Shown in pieces: positions 24,321 to 34,506 of a stretch of DNA of 64,000 nucleotides (positions are counted from its first letter, which is position 1; each line of letters opens with the position of its first letter). The translations under genes were made by a program, and so were the position numbers. The notes beneath the pieces were generated by a model. It did no database searches and was not told the origin of the DNA. It saw only the letters and a program-made list of their open reading frames with translations. Source of the DNA: Catelliglobosispora koreensis DSM 44566 (GTDB lineage: Bacteria > Actinomycetota > Actinomycetes > Mycobacteriales > Micromonosporaceae). Location: positions 216,434-280,433 of the forward strand of contig NZ_KB903252.1 of the NCBI RefSeq assembly GCF_000379685.1, written 5' to 3'.

Positions 24321-25736
24321 GTGCCCGTTTGGTGGAGGTTGTTAGGTTTCGGGGGCTCCGTCCTGCTGGCCCTCGCCGCCGTCGCCCCGCTGACGGTCAG
24401 TGTGGTGCTGTGGGTGCTGGGGCTCGCAGCCGTGTCGTGGGCGTGGATCCGCGATGGCCTGCACTGGACGGCTTTCCTTCCGCTGCTCGTGGTGGCGCCC
24501 CTGGGCAGTAGCGACGTCTACTCCTACGCCTGCCAGGGCTGGCTGTGGATCAACGGTATCGATCCCTACACGACGGGTGTCCTAGATGGAGGGTGCCCGT
24601 GGGCGTCACAGGTGCCGTCGATCTGGTGGCACACGCCCGCTCCCTATGGCCCGCTAGCGCTCGCGATCTCGGGCTTGGCGGCCAGCACCGGAAGCATGGC
24701 AGGTGCCGTCGGCTTACTCCGGCTCGCCGCGCTCGCCGGAGCCGGCCTCCTCGCCTGGCAACTCCCGCGTCTCACCGTCAACTTTTCCCCCACCGCCAGC
24801 GTGTTTGGATCACGTCTGAGCGGATCTGGATCATTGTCGGTCCTAGCGCTCGGGGTGCTTAGCCCGCTCGTGCTGATTCATGGCGTTTCTGGCGCACATC
24901 ATGATCTCCTCATGACCGCGCTCGCGATCACCGCACTTGCGATCGCCTCGCCGGGCAGGCTTCACGCACTACAACGGCTGGCCGCACCGTCGCAGGCAGC
25001 GGCACGGACCTGGTGGCATCCTGCGGTCGCGGGCATTTTCGTCGCGCTGGCCATCGCGATAAAAGTGACCGCGATCGTGGTGCTGCCGTTCGTGCTGCTG
25101 CTCCTCCTGCGCGGCCGAATCGCGGTCGGCGGCTCCAACCACCCCGGCCCGGCAGAGCAAGCGATTGGCGATACGGGAAAGGCGGGATGGCTTCGGGTAG
25201 CGGGGGCGATGTTCGCCGCGATCGTGATGTTCACGGGACTGACGCTGGGCACGGGAATGGGGCTCGGCTGGGTGAAGGCCCTTGGCGGCACGGGCAGTGT
25301 CACACAGTGGAGTTCGCCGCCGACGGCTGTTGGGATGACGGTCAGTTATGTGCTGCGGCTGTTCGGAGTGGACAGTTCGCTGCCCGTCACGATCGCGCGA
25401 GCGGTGGCGCTCGTGGCGCTGGCCGTCATCGCCGTCGTGCTCGTAACCCAAGCGTGGCAAGGTAAACGAGACATCATCGTCGCTTGTGGACTGACAGTCA
25501 CGGCGATGACGTTGCTAGGTCCCGTGTTCTACCCGTGGTATGCCATCCTGCCCGTCGCGCTGCTAGCGCTAACGCGTCTAGTCTGGCTGCCCGCAGCCCT
25601 CATCGGCATCACGGCACTGACGCTGCCTAACGGCGACGGCATTCCCGCGCTCACCAAGCTGCCGGGAGCGTTGCTGGTTACGGCAGCCCTGGCTTACTGG
25701 GCGTTTAGAACGCGACGGCCTGTGCGCGGCGCTTGA
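24321..25736 (+). CDS. Polyprenol-phosphate-mannose-dependent alpha-(1->6) mannosyltransferase (MptA/MptB type)
   Basis: 471 residues, about 11-13 membrane helices, GT-C fold. Diagnostic is the first-loop acidic motif SSDVYSYACQGWLWINGIDPY; later YGPLALAIS and VFYPWYAILPVALL follow the MptA/MptB pattern. These enzymes extend the mannan backbone of lipomannan/lipoarabinomannan using polyprenyl-phosphomannose outside the membrane. Likely leaderless GTG start (TAGCAT at 24309-24314). Position equals Rv2174 (mptA). The loop near residues 155-175 is unusually long and contains DNA resembling the palindromic intergenic element (24804-24833). Confidence 0.9.
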   Translation: MPVWWRLLGFGGSVLLALAAVAPLTVSVVLWVLGLAAVSWAWIRDGLHWTAFLPLLVVAPLGSSDVYSYACQGWLWINGIDPYTTGVLDGGCPWASQVPSIWWHTPAPYGPLALAISGLAASTGSMAGAVGLLRLAALAGAGLLAWQLPRLTVNFSPTASVFGSRLSGSGSLSVLALGVLSPLVLIHGVSGAHHDLLMTALAITALAIASPGRLHALQRLAAPSQAAARTWWHPAVAGIFVALAIAIKVTAIVVLPFVLLLLLRGRIAVGGSNHPGPAEQAIGDTGKAGWLRVAGAMFAAIVMFTGLTLGTGMGLGWVKALGGTGSVTQWSSPPTAVGMTVSYVLRLFGVDSSLPVTIARAVALVALAVIAVVLVTQAWQGKRDIIVACGLTVTAMTLLGPVFYPWYAILPVALLALTRLVWLPAALIGITALTLPNGDGIPALTKLPGALLVTAALAYWAFRTRRPVRGA

Positions 25737-26046
25737 CCTCACGCGCTTTGTCGCCGCCGAGCGCTGCCGCAGGCGTACCCGGAAGGGTGTCATCTTCGGT
25801 GAGGAGCCACCGGAGCGCCTCTTCGTCGTTGAACCCGGCGTCGTGCAGCAATGTCAACACGCCGGGGAGGTGTTTGAGCACGGTGTCATTGGCCACCAGC
25901 TCGAAGGGCACCTGCCGGACTCCGTCGCGCCGCACGGCGATCAGCGCGCCGTCCTTGATTAATTGGTGGACCTTGATGATCGATAGGTCAAGTCGTTCGG
26001 CCACATCAGGCAAGGTCAGCCAGCGCCCATTTTCGGTCACATTCAC
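25705..26046 (-). CDS. Rv2175c-like DNA-binding protein (probable PknL substrate)
   Basis: About 113 residues with a winged-helix/excisionase-like N-terminal half (LTLPDVAERLDLSIIKVHQLIKDGALIAVRRDGVRQVP) and a C-terminal part LPGVLTLLHDAGFNDEEALRWLLTEDDTLPG...AREVKRRAQAVAF. This matches Rv2175c of M. tuberculosis, a DNA-binding protein phosphorylated by PknL, and the neighbouring kinase agrees. Start is GTG 26046 or 26040; both sit close to the divergent gene start. It overlaps the convergent mannosyltransferase gene by 32 bases. Confidence 0.88.
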   Translation of the reverse strand: MNVTENGRWLTLPDVAERLDLSIIKVHQLIKDGALIAVRRDGVRQVPFELVANDTVLKHLPGVLTLLHDAGFNDEEALRWLLTEDDTLPGTPAAALGGDKAREVKRRAQAVAF

Positions 26047-26076
26047 ACCATGCCACGCCACGGGAGGCGACCTCAC

Positions 26077-26634
26077 ATGAACCCCTGGCAATTTCTGCGC
26101 CGGGAGATCGGCGGCACTGTCCGGTCACTGCGCTACGACATGGCAGCAGGACGCGCTCGCCGCCGGATGACTCAGGAAACGATGGAGCTTCCGGTGATCG
26201 CGCCCGGTGCCATGTTCACCCGCAAGCGCCGCCGGGTCGTGCTCGCCGCCGGGACCGCACTGGTCGCGGCCGCTGGGGTGAGTGGGTATTTCGCGGTCTC
26301 AGCCGGGCTTGACGCCTTCGTCGGCGGCGGTGGCGGTCCGGGTGCGCTGCCCGGCACGAGCACCAAGCCGAAGTCCCCGTCACCGAACGTGAGTCCTGCC
26401 ACATCTACGGTTCCGGTCGGGGCACAGGTCGACGGCGGTTCACCGCCCAAGAAGCCGGTCGTGCCGGTGTCGGCCACACCGACGCTGACGCCGCCGGTTC
26501 CCACGCCGGCGCCCACGTGCAACTGCCCGACCCCGAGTCCGACGCCCAGCGCGTCAATATCGCCTAGCCCCAGTCCTTCTGGATCTCCGAGCACCAGCCC
26601 GTCTGCCTCGTCATCTGCCACGATGATGCCGTAA
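26077..26634 (+). CDS. Single-pass membrane protein with Pro/Ser/Thr-rich extracytoplasmic tail
   Basis: 185 residues. A basic cytoplasmic N-terminus of about 60 residues (RREIGGTVRSLRYDMAAGRARRR, ending KRRR) is followed by one membrane helix near 62-85. The long low-complexity tail has PSPSPSGSPSTSPSASSS-type repeats and a lone Cys pair (CNC). No enzymatic domain seen. ATG at 26077 has GGGAGG upstream. It sits between the Rv2175c-like gene and the PknL-like kinase gene, 50 bases before the latter; a link to kinase signalling or glycosylation of the tail is inference only. Confidence 0.7.
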   Translation: MNPWQFLRREIGGTVRSLRYDMAAGRARRRMTQETMELPVIAPGAMFTRKRRRVVLAAGTALVAAAGVSGYFAVSAGLDAFVGGGGGPGALPGTSTKPKSPSPNVSPATSTVPVGAQVDGGSPPKKPVVPVSATPTLTPPVPTPAPTCNCPTPSPTPSASISPSPSPSGSPSTSPSASSSATMMP

Positions 26635-26684
26635 CGCGGGCGGGTGTACGACGATAACGTTTTCCTGACTTAGACTCGCCTCCA

Positions 26685-28649
26685 ATGAATACTCAGGTAG
26701 CTGATCCCCTGCTTGGATCGCTCATCGACGCCAGATACCGCGTTCGGAGCCGTGTGGCCCGGGGCGGAATGGCCACCGTATACACGGCTGTCGATGAGCG
26801 GCTGGAGCGTACGGTTGCCCTGAAGATCATCCACCCCGGCCAGGTCCGCGACGCGTCCTTTGTGGACCGGTTCACTGACGAGGCTAAGACGATCGCACGG
26901 CTAACCCATCCCAACGTGGTTGCCGTGTACGACCAGGGAACCCACTCCGGCCTCCCCTATCTCGTCATGGAATATGTCCGTGGCCGGACGTTGCGCGACA
27001 TTCTCACCGATCGCCGCCGGTTAGCCCCGGCCGAAGCGCTCGCCGTGATGGAACAGGTGCTGTCGGCCCTCGCCGCGGCCCACCACGCTGGTCTCGTTCA
27101 CCGCGACGTCAAGCCGGAGAACGTCCTCGTCGCCGAGTCGCCGGCCAGTTCCAGCCTTGTCGATGCGGTCGTCAAGGTCGCTGACTTCGGGCTGGCGCGG
27201 GCGGTTGAGGCCTCGGCCGAAGACCCGGAGGCCGGCCATCTCATGGCGACCGTGGCCTACGTCGCACCGGAGCTTGTCGCCGACGGCCTGTCCGACCCAC
27301 GCAGCGACGTCTACAGCGCTGGCGTGATGCTTTTCGAGATGCTGACCGGCCGTGTGCCCTATGACGGCGAGCGTCCCGTGGACGTCGCGTGGCAGCACGT
27401 CGACCGGGATGTCCCGCCGCCCTCGAAATTCGTGGCGGCGCTTCCGCCGTCGATTGACGATCTCGTGAGCAAGGCCACCCGCCGTGACCCGTCCGAGCGG
27501 CCCACCGACGCGGGAGCTTTGCTGTCGTCGATTCAGGGCGCACGCGAAGGGCTCGCGCACGGCAACGCGGCCACCCAGCGGATCAGGCCGATCGTTCAGC
27601 CGACCGTGGTGGTTAGCCAGATCGACCGCGAACGGCCCTCGTGGGCACGGCTGCCCGCACCGGAGCGCGAGCGTGACAGCGGGCGCGACCGTCCCCGGCC
27701 ACGCCGCAAGCAGCAGCTCACGCTGGGCGAGCAGGTGCGGCAGTGGCACCGGCAGATCATGCGCAGCCCCCGCAACCGCAACATCCTCGCCGGCACGATG
27801 GCTTTGGTCCTGCTGCTCATCCTGGCGGGCGGCTACTGGCTGGCCTTTGGCCGATTCGAAACCACACCCAACTTCGTGCAGATGTCGCGCGAGCAGGCTG
27901 AAGCGATGGCGACCGAAGCCGGGCTGAAGATCGAAACCGATGCCGGGGTCTTCAACGAAGAGATCAAAAAGGGCACGGTTCTAGCGCAGAACCCGCCTGC
28001 GGGCGAGAAGATCTCCAAGGGCGGGACCATCGTCCTCACGCTCTCCAACGGCCCTGAGCGTTACGTCGTGCCCGGTGTTGGCGGCAAGTCCGTGGATGCC
28101 GCGAAGGCCGACCTAGAGCAGCTCAAGTTCACGGTCAAGGAAGGCCCGCAGAAGTTCAGCGACACCGTCCCGGCCGGGATCGTCCTGGAGACCATTCCCC
28201 CGGAGGGCCAAGAGCTCAAGCCAGGCTCCGAGGTGCAGCTGATCGTGAGCAAGGGCCGCGCTCCGATCACGGTTCCCTCCGTGGTCGGCAAGCAGGTCAA
28301 CGAGGCGACCGCGGAGCTTCAGGCGCTGGGCCTGACCGTCGTGCACGAACTCGACAACACGAGCACGGCACCGCGCGGTGAGGTCATCGAGCAGACACCA
28401 CCGGCAGGCTCGGGCGCTGAACGCAACCAGCAGGTCAAGCTGAAGGTCAGCAACAACCCGAACATGACCGCCATGCCGGAAGTCCGCAACATGTACTGCG
28501 ACCAGGCCACGGCACATCTGCAGGCCGCCGGGTTCGAAGTCGAGGTGCGCGGGCTGAACTTCCCTGGAGTGCCCGTGCGCGATCAGAACCCCAACGCCGG
28601 CCAGCCAGTGCGCCCCGGCCAGAAGGTCACGATCACGTGCCGAATCTGA
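26685..28649 (+). CDS. pknL: PASTA-domain Ser/Thr protein kinase (PknL-like)
   Basis: 654 residues: Hanks-type kinase domain (ARGGMATVY glycine loop, Lys47, HRDVKPEN at 139-146, DFG at 167-169, then an APE-like VAPELV and SDVYSAGVML), basic Pro/Arg-rich juxtamembrane linker, one membrane helix near 365-385, and four extracytoplasmic PASTA repeats (boundaries near 390, 455, 520, 590). PASTA repeats usually sense peptidoglycan or lipid II. M. tuberculosis PknL lacks them, so this copy has a sensor that orthologue does not. The neighbour gene encodes the probable substrate. The stop overlaps the endonuclease IV GTG by 13 bases. Confidence 0.94.
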   Translation: MNTQVADPLLGSLIDARYRVRSRVARGGMATVYTAVDERLERTVALKIIHPGQVRDASFVDRFTDEAKTIARLTHPNVVAVYDQGTHSGLPYLVMEYVRGRTLRDILTDRRRLAPAEALAVMEQVLSALAAAHHAGLVHRDVKPENVLVAESPASSSLVDAVVKVADFGLARAVEASAEDPEAGHLMATVAYVAPELVADGLSDPRSDVYSAGVMLFEMLTGRVPYDGERPVDVAWQHVDRDVPPPSKFVAALPPSIDDLVSKATRRDPSERPTDAGALLSSIQGAREGLAHGNAATQRIRPIVQPTVVVSQIDRERPSWARLPAPERERDSGRDRPRPRRKQQLTLGEQVRQWHRQIMRSPRNRNILAGTMALVLLLILAGGYWLAFGRFETTPNFVQMSREQAEAMATEAGLKIETDAGVFNEEIKKGTVLAQNPPAGEKISKGGTIVLTLSNGPERYVVPGVGGKSVDAAKADLEQLKFTVKEGPQKFSDTVPAGIVLETIPPEGQELKPGSEVQLIVSKGRAPITVPSVVGKQVNEATAELQALGLTVVHELDNTSTAPRGEVIEQTPPAGSGAERNQQVKLKVSNNPNMTAMPEVRNMYCDQATAHLQAAGFEVEVRGLNFPGVPVRDQNPNAGQPVRPGQKVTITCRI

Positions 28650-29479
28650 AAGTGGGAGCCCACGCGCCGTCGGCGGGTGGGCTCGCCAAGGCCGCGCTGC
28701 CCTACCTAGACAAGGTTGGGGCCAGCGCGGTGCAGGTCTACGTCGGCAACTCCCGTGGCTGGGCCCGTCCAGCGGGCAATCGGGAGCAAGATGAGCTGTT
28801 CGCGGCAGGCTGCGCTGAGCGTGATGTTCCAGCGTTCATCCACTCCTCGCTACTCGTCAACATCGGCTCCCCCACCGAAGCCACTGTCGAGCAGTCCCGT
28901 GAAGTGCTCATCCATGCTCTCGTGCGGGCCACGGAGATCGGTGCGCAAGGCGTGGTTTTCCACGCCGGGTCAGCCGTTGACGTCAGCCACCGTCCGCGGG
29001 CGATGCGCCAAGTGCGCGAAGTCTTGCTGCCTCTTCTCGACGCTCTGGATGACCGGAGCCCGAAGCTGCTCGTCGAGCCGAGCGCTGGTGGCGGCCGTTC
29101 CCTGGCCTCCAAGGTCAGCGACTTGGGTCCCTATCTTGAGGCCGTCGACTTCCACCCTCAGCTGGGCGTTTGCTTTGACACGTGTCACGCCTGGGCCGCG
29201 GGACATGATCTAGCAGCGCCCGGTGGCATGAAGGCCACCCTCGACGAACTGATCAGCGTGATCGGCGAGAACCGGCTGAAACTGGTGCACGCCAACGATT
29301 CCAAGGACCCGTGCGGCTCGGTCCGCGACCGGCACGAAAATGTGGGCCACGGCACGATTGGTCCCGAGCCCTTCCTCGAAATGATGTCCCATCCTGCCCT
29401 TATCGGCGTTCCTGTCGTAGTTGAGACCCCGGATGAGCGACACGTTGACGACATTCGCCTGCTCAGGGGCTTGCATTAG
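28637..29479 (+). CDS. nfo: Endonuclease IV (AP endonuclease, family 2)
   Basis: A 280-residue TIM-barrel deoxyribonuclease IV acting at abasic sites in base excision repair. Zn-ligand motifs are visible: VFHAGSAVD, LLVEPSAGGGRSL, GVCFDTCHAWAAGHD, KLVHANDSKDPCGSVRDRHENVGHGTIG and VVETPD. GTG start at 28637 inside the kinase 3' end, so the two are probably co-transcribed. Followed by an iron box belonging to the bfd gene. Confidence 0.93.
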   Translation: MPNLKVGAHAPSAGGLAKAALPYLDKVGASAVQVYVGNSRGWARPAGNREQDELFAAGCAERDVPAFIHSSLLVNIGSPTEATVEQSREVLIHALVRATEIGAQGVVFHAGSAVDVSHRPRAMRQVREVLLPLLDALDDRSPKLLVEPSAGGGRSLASKVSDLGPYLEAVDFHPQLGVCFDTCHAWAAGHDLAAPGGMKATLDELISVIGENRLKLVHANDSKDPCGSVRDRHENVGHGTIGPEPFLEMMSHPALIGVPVVVETPDERHVDDIRLLRGLH

Positions 29480-29487
29480 GTGAACGC

Positions 29488-29506
29488 TTAGGGCAACCTT
29501 ACCTAA
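29488..29506 (+). promoter_or_regulatory. DtxR/IdeR iron box upstream of bfd-bfr
   Basis: TTAGGGCAACCTTACCTAA matches the DtxR/IdeR consensus at 15 of 19 positions and is followed by a weaker similar stretch (29507-29530). It lies 38 bases before the bfd ATG. IdeR activates ferritin genes in mycobacteria, so activation under iron sufficiency is expected here. Confidence 0.75.
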
Positions 29507-29544
29507 GCAAAGTAAGGCTCCCCTCACCTGAACGGCAGCGCCAC

Positions 29545-29733
29545 GTGTTTGTTTGCATCTGTGCCCGCGTACGCGATTGCGAAGTCCGCGACGTCATTCG
29601 TTGCGGCGCTCGCTGCATCGAAAGTGTCGGCGAGGCAAGCGATGCGGGAACAGGCTGTGGAAGCTGCCACGACCGGATCGCCGAGATGATCCAAGAGGAG
29701 ACAGCCGACACGCTCGTGGGTGTGAGCGCATAA
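29545..29733 (+). CDS. bfd: Bacterioferritin-associated ferredoxin
   Basis: 62 residues with the [2Fe-2S] Cys pattern of Bfd: Cys4-x-Cys6 near the start and Cys38-x-x-Cys41 in TGCGSCHDRIAEMI. It should donate electrons to bacterioferritin to release stored iron. Placed directly upstream of bfr behind an iron box. Small size is normal for the family. Confidence 0.88.
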   Translation: MFVCICARVRDCEVRDVIRCGARCIESVGEASDAGTGCGSCHDRIAEMIQEETADTLVGVSA

Positions 29734-29762
29734 CTCGGACATTTAGCTTTAGCCTTGCTCCT

Positions 29763-30238
29763 ATGCAGGGCGATAAGCGCGTCATTGAATTTCTTAACGA
29801 GCAGCTCACGGCCGAATTGACGGCCATCAATCAGTACTTCCTGCACTACAAGATGCAGGAGAACTGGGGCTACACGAAGCTCGCCAAATACACCCGGCAC
29901 GAATCCATCGATGAGATGAAGCACGCCGAGGTGCTGACGGACCGGATCCTCTTCCTCGAAGGCTTGCCGAACTATCAGAAGCTCTTCGCGCTCCGGATCG
30001 GTGAGACCGTCAAAGAACAGTTCGAATGTGACATGAAGATCGAGCAGGAAGCCGTCAAGCGGCTGCGCGAAGGCATCACCTACATGCGCTCGATCGGCGA
30101 CGTCACCTCGGCTGGCATCTTCGAAGACATCCTCCAGGACGAAGAGCACCACATCGACTACCTCGAAACCCAGCTGCAGCTGATCGAAACGCTCGGTGAG
30201 GCGCTCTACCTCCAGAACGTTACGGAGCACCCAGAGGC

Positions 30239-30242
<4 letters not shown>
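29763..30242 (+). CDS. bfr: Bacterioferritin
   Basis: A 159-residue four-helix ferritin-like protein storing iron. The di-iron site is visible in [18 protein letters not shown] (Glu), [13 protein letters not shown] (ExxH) and [14 protein letters not shown] (ExxH-like). A Met in the GLPNYQ-preceding helix could serve as haem ligand only if the numbering agrees, which I could not verify. ATG at 29763 is 29 bases after bfd. The open frame extends upstream but overlaps bfd in another frame. The stop overlaps the convergent aldolase stop by four bases. Confidence 0.92.
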
Positions 30243-32627
<2,385 letters not shown>

Positions 32628-32667
32628 TTAGCGATCACTAGCCACGGCATTCCGTAACCTGGGATCC

Positions 32668-33030
32668 GTGACCCAGATTCCGGACATTTCCCGATATAAA
32701 GAACATCGGCTTATCGAGGACGTCGACCTCGAAGGCCACGTCGTCCCCGGCCTGACCGGCCGTTTCTATGAGCGCAAGGCGGGCCGCCGGATCGCCACCG
32801 CCGGCGTCTACAGCTATCGCGATATCGAGCTCTTCATTTCCTGGGGGTACCGGGATGAGCCGCACTGCGCCTACACCGCTTACCGCACGATCCGTGGAGA
32901 TTGGACAGTCCCGCACGAGGGCTGCCCGCGAATGCGGACCATGCCTGCCTCTGTCGTGCTCAACACCGGTGAGCGGGAGATTGTCTTACGGACCGCCCCG
33001 GTGCGCCGGCTAGCCGGGCTGGGCTACTAA
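32668..33030 (+). CDS. Conserved-looking hypothetical protein
   Basis: A 120-residue soluble protein not recognised. It has a mixed beta-rich pattern: HVVPGLTGRFYERKAG, IATAGVYSYRDIELFISWGY, AYTAYRTIRGDW, then NTGEREIVLRTAPVRRLAG; two Cys at about 71 and 89. GTG start at 32668 follows TAACCT by seven bases (leaderless), and third-position G/C is high, so it is very likely a real gene. Divergent from aroG and followed by a strong hairpin. No function can be assigned. Confidence 0.7.
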   Translation: MTQIPDISRYKEHRLIEDVDLEGHVVPGLTGRFYERKAGRRIATAGVYSYRDIELFISWGYRDEPHCAYTAYRTIRGDWTVPHEGCPRMRTMPASVVLNTGEREIVLRTAPVRRLAGLGY

Positions 33031-33041
33031 GCACGTGGCAA

Positions 33042-33080
33042 CGCCCGACCCGGGGCGGAGGCTTGCAACCGGGTCGGGCG
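33042..33080. terminator. Hairpin between convergent genes
   Basis: CGCCCGACCCGG (33042-33053) pairs perfectly with CCGGGTCGGGCG (33069-33080). It lies 12 bases after the 120-residue hypothetical gene and upstream of the convergent membrane-protein stop. The remaining bases to 33198 show no gene. Confidence 0.75.
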
Positions 33081-33198
33081 GTTGGGGGCCGGGCTGCTGG
33101 TTACCCGGTGCTCCCCTTTATTGGGGATGGGTCTTTGGGTTGTCGTTACCGCCACCGGCCGCCCGCGGCGTAGCGCACACAGCCGGCAGCGGGTTTAT

Positions 33199-33570
33199 CT
33201 ATCTGACGGTGGACGTGACCCGGGCTGCTACCCGGGCTTCCCGCCGCACATAGATGAGGGAAGCCACTGTCACGCCTAGGCTGACAGCCAGCGCGAGAGT
33301 GTGCACGACAGGGTCGGCGATCGGAACGAAGGCGATAACCGCCGCCGGGATTTGGACGAGTGCGATAAGCGTCAGGAGCATGGCGGAACGCTTGCCGCGC
33401 GTCCAGGTGAAAGCTGTCCAGATTGGAGCCGTGACGACCGCGAGGGTCAGGACATCCAGGGCAGCGTGCAGGTACGGGTTGGACACCCGGTCGTGCGCAT
33501 AGGCATAAGCGGGCGCCGAGATGGTCAGTAGGGTCAGGCTTGCGAGCAGGACGGTGACGGCACGGCGCAT
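33199..33570 (-). CDS. Small membrane protein with signal-like N-terminus
   Basis: 123 residues. It starts MRRAVTVLLASLTLLTISAPAYAYAHD, a good signal peptide with an AYA-type cleavage region, followed by three hydrophobic helices and a basic C-terminus. ATG at 33570 has GGAGGGAAG upstream. No family recognised. A TCCAGATTGGA copy of the iterated palindrome lies inside (33417-33427). It stands alone on the minus strand downstream of proC. Confidence 0.72.
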   Translation of the reverse strand: MRRAVTVLLASLTLLTISAPAYAYAHDRVSNPYLHAALDVLTLAVVTAPIWTAFTWTRGKRSAMLLTLIALVQIPAAVIAFVPIADPVVHTLALAVSLGVTVASLIYVRREARVAARVTSTVR

Positions 33571-33696
33571 GACTTCCCTCCAGGGCTGGTAGAGCACTTT
33601 CTCCCTGGTCAAAAGCCTACGACCGTCCTTTTTGCAGCGTAACCCCCTGAAGCGTGAATGAGCGATCTGCCAGGTGGCATGCGGCAAGCTGCCTTT

Positions 33697-34506
33697 TTAC
33701 AAGTTCTGGTCGGCAATTTCCTTCGCGCGGTCCCGGGCGGCTTCTAGCGCACCGAGCAGCGCAGCGCGTACCCCATGATTCTCCAGCTCGCGAATGGCGG
33801 AGATGGTCGTCCCCGCTGGCGAGGTGACCGCTTCCCGGAGTTTGACCGGGTGCTCGCCGGAATCGCGCAGCATGATGGCCGACCCGATCGCGGTCTGCAC
33901 GATGAGGTCGTGCGCGACCTGGCGCGGCAGTCCTAAAAGGATGCCCGCGTCGGTCATCGCCTCCACGAGGTAGTAGAAATACGCCGGCCCAGAGCCAGAA
34001 AGCGCTGTCACCGCGTCCTGTTGCGACTCGGGCACCCGGATCGTGCGGCCGAGCGGTGAGAACATCTCCTCGGCCAGTTCCAGATGCTCGGCGGTCGCGT
34101 GCGGGCCCGCCGAAATCGCCGTCATGGCCTCATCGACGAGCGCGGGCGTATTGGTCATCACGCGGATGATCGGCGTGCCGCCGGCCAGATACTTCGTGAA
34201 GAAACTGGTCGGCAGGCCGGCGCACAGCGAGATGAGCAGCTTGCCTGCCGGGATGTGTGGCCCGAGGTCCGTCATCAGGGCGCCAGCGTCCTGTGGTTTG
34301 ACCGCGATCGCGATGACGTCGGCCGCGGCGGCGGCGTCCGCATTGGACAGCACACGGATGCCATAGCGCTCTTGCAGCAGAACGGCCCGTTCCGGGCGCC
34401 GCGCTGTCGCGATGAGACGGTCCGCTGGCCAGCCAGCCTTGAGGAGGCCGGAAAGAAGGACCTCGCCTATCTTTCCGGCTCCGATTACCGCAATGGTGTG
34501 TGACAT
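33697..34506 (-). CDS. proC: Pyrroline-5-carboxylate reductase
   Basis: 269 residues. Rossmann motif VIGAGKIGEVLLSGLL at the start; later the P5CR signature DAVTALSGSGPAYFYYLVEAM...GIL and TSPAGTTISAIRELE. It catalyses the NAD(P)H-dependent last step of proline synthesis. ATG overlaps the phosphofructokinase stop (TGATG), so it is co-transcribed downstream of pfkA, an unusual pairing with glycolysis. Confidence 0.94.
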   Translation of the reverse strand: MSHTIAVIGAGKIGEVLLSGLLKAGWPADRLIATARRPERAVLLQERYGIRVLSNADAAAAADVIAIAVKPQDAGALMTDLGPHIPAGKLLISLCAGLPTSFFTKYLAGGTPIIRVMTNTPALVDEAMTAISAGPHATAEHLELAEEMFSPLGRTIRVPESQQDAVTALSGSGPAYFYYLVEAMTDAGILLGLPRQVAHDLIVQTAIGSAIMLRDSGEHPVKLREAVTSPAGTTISAIRELENHGVRAALLGALEAARDRAKEIADQNL

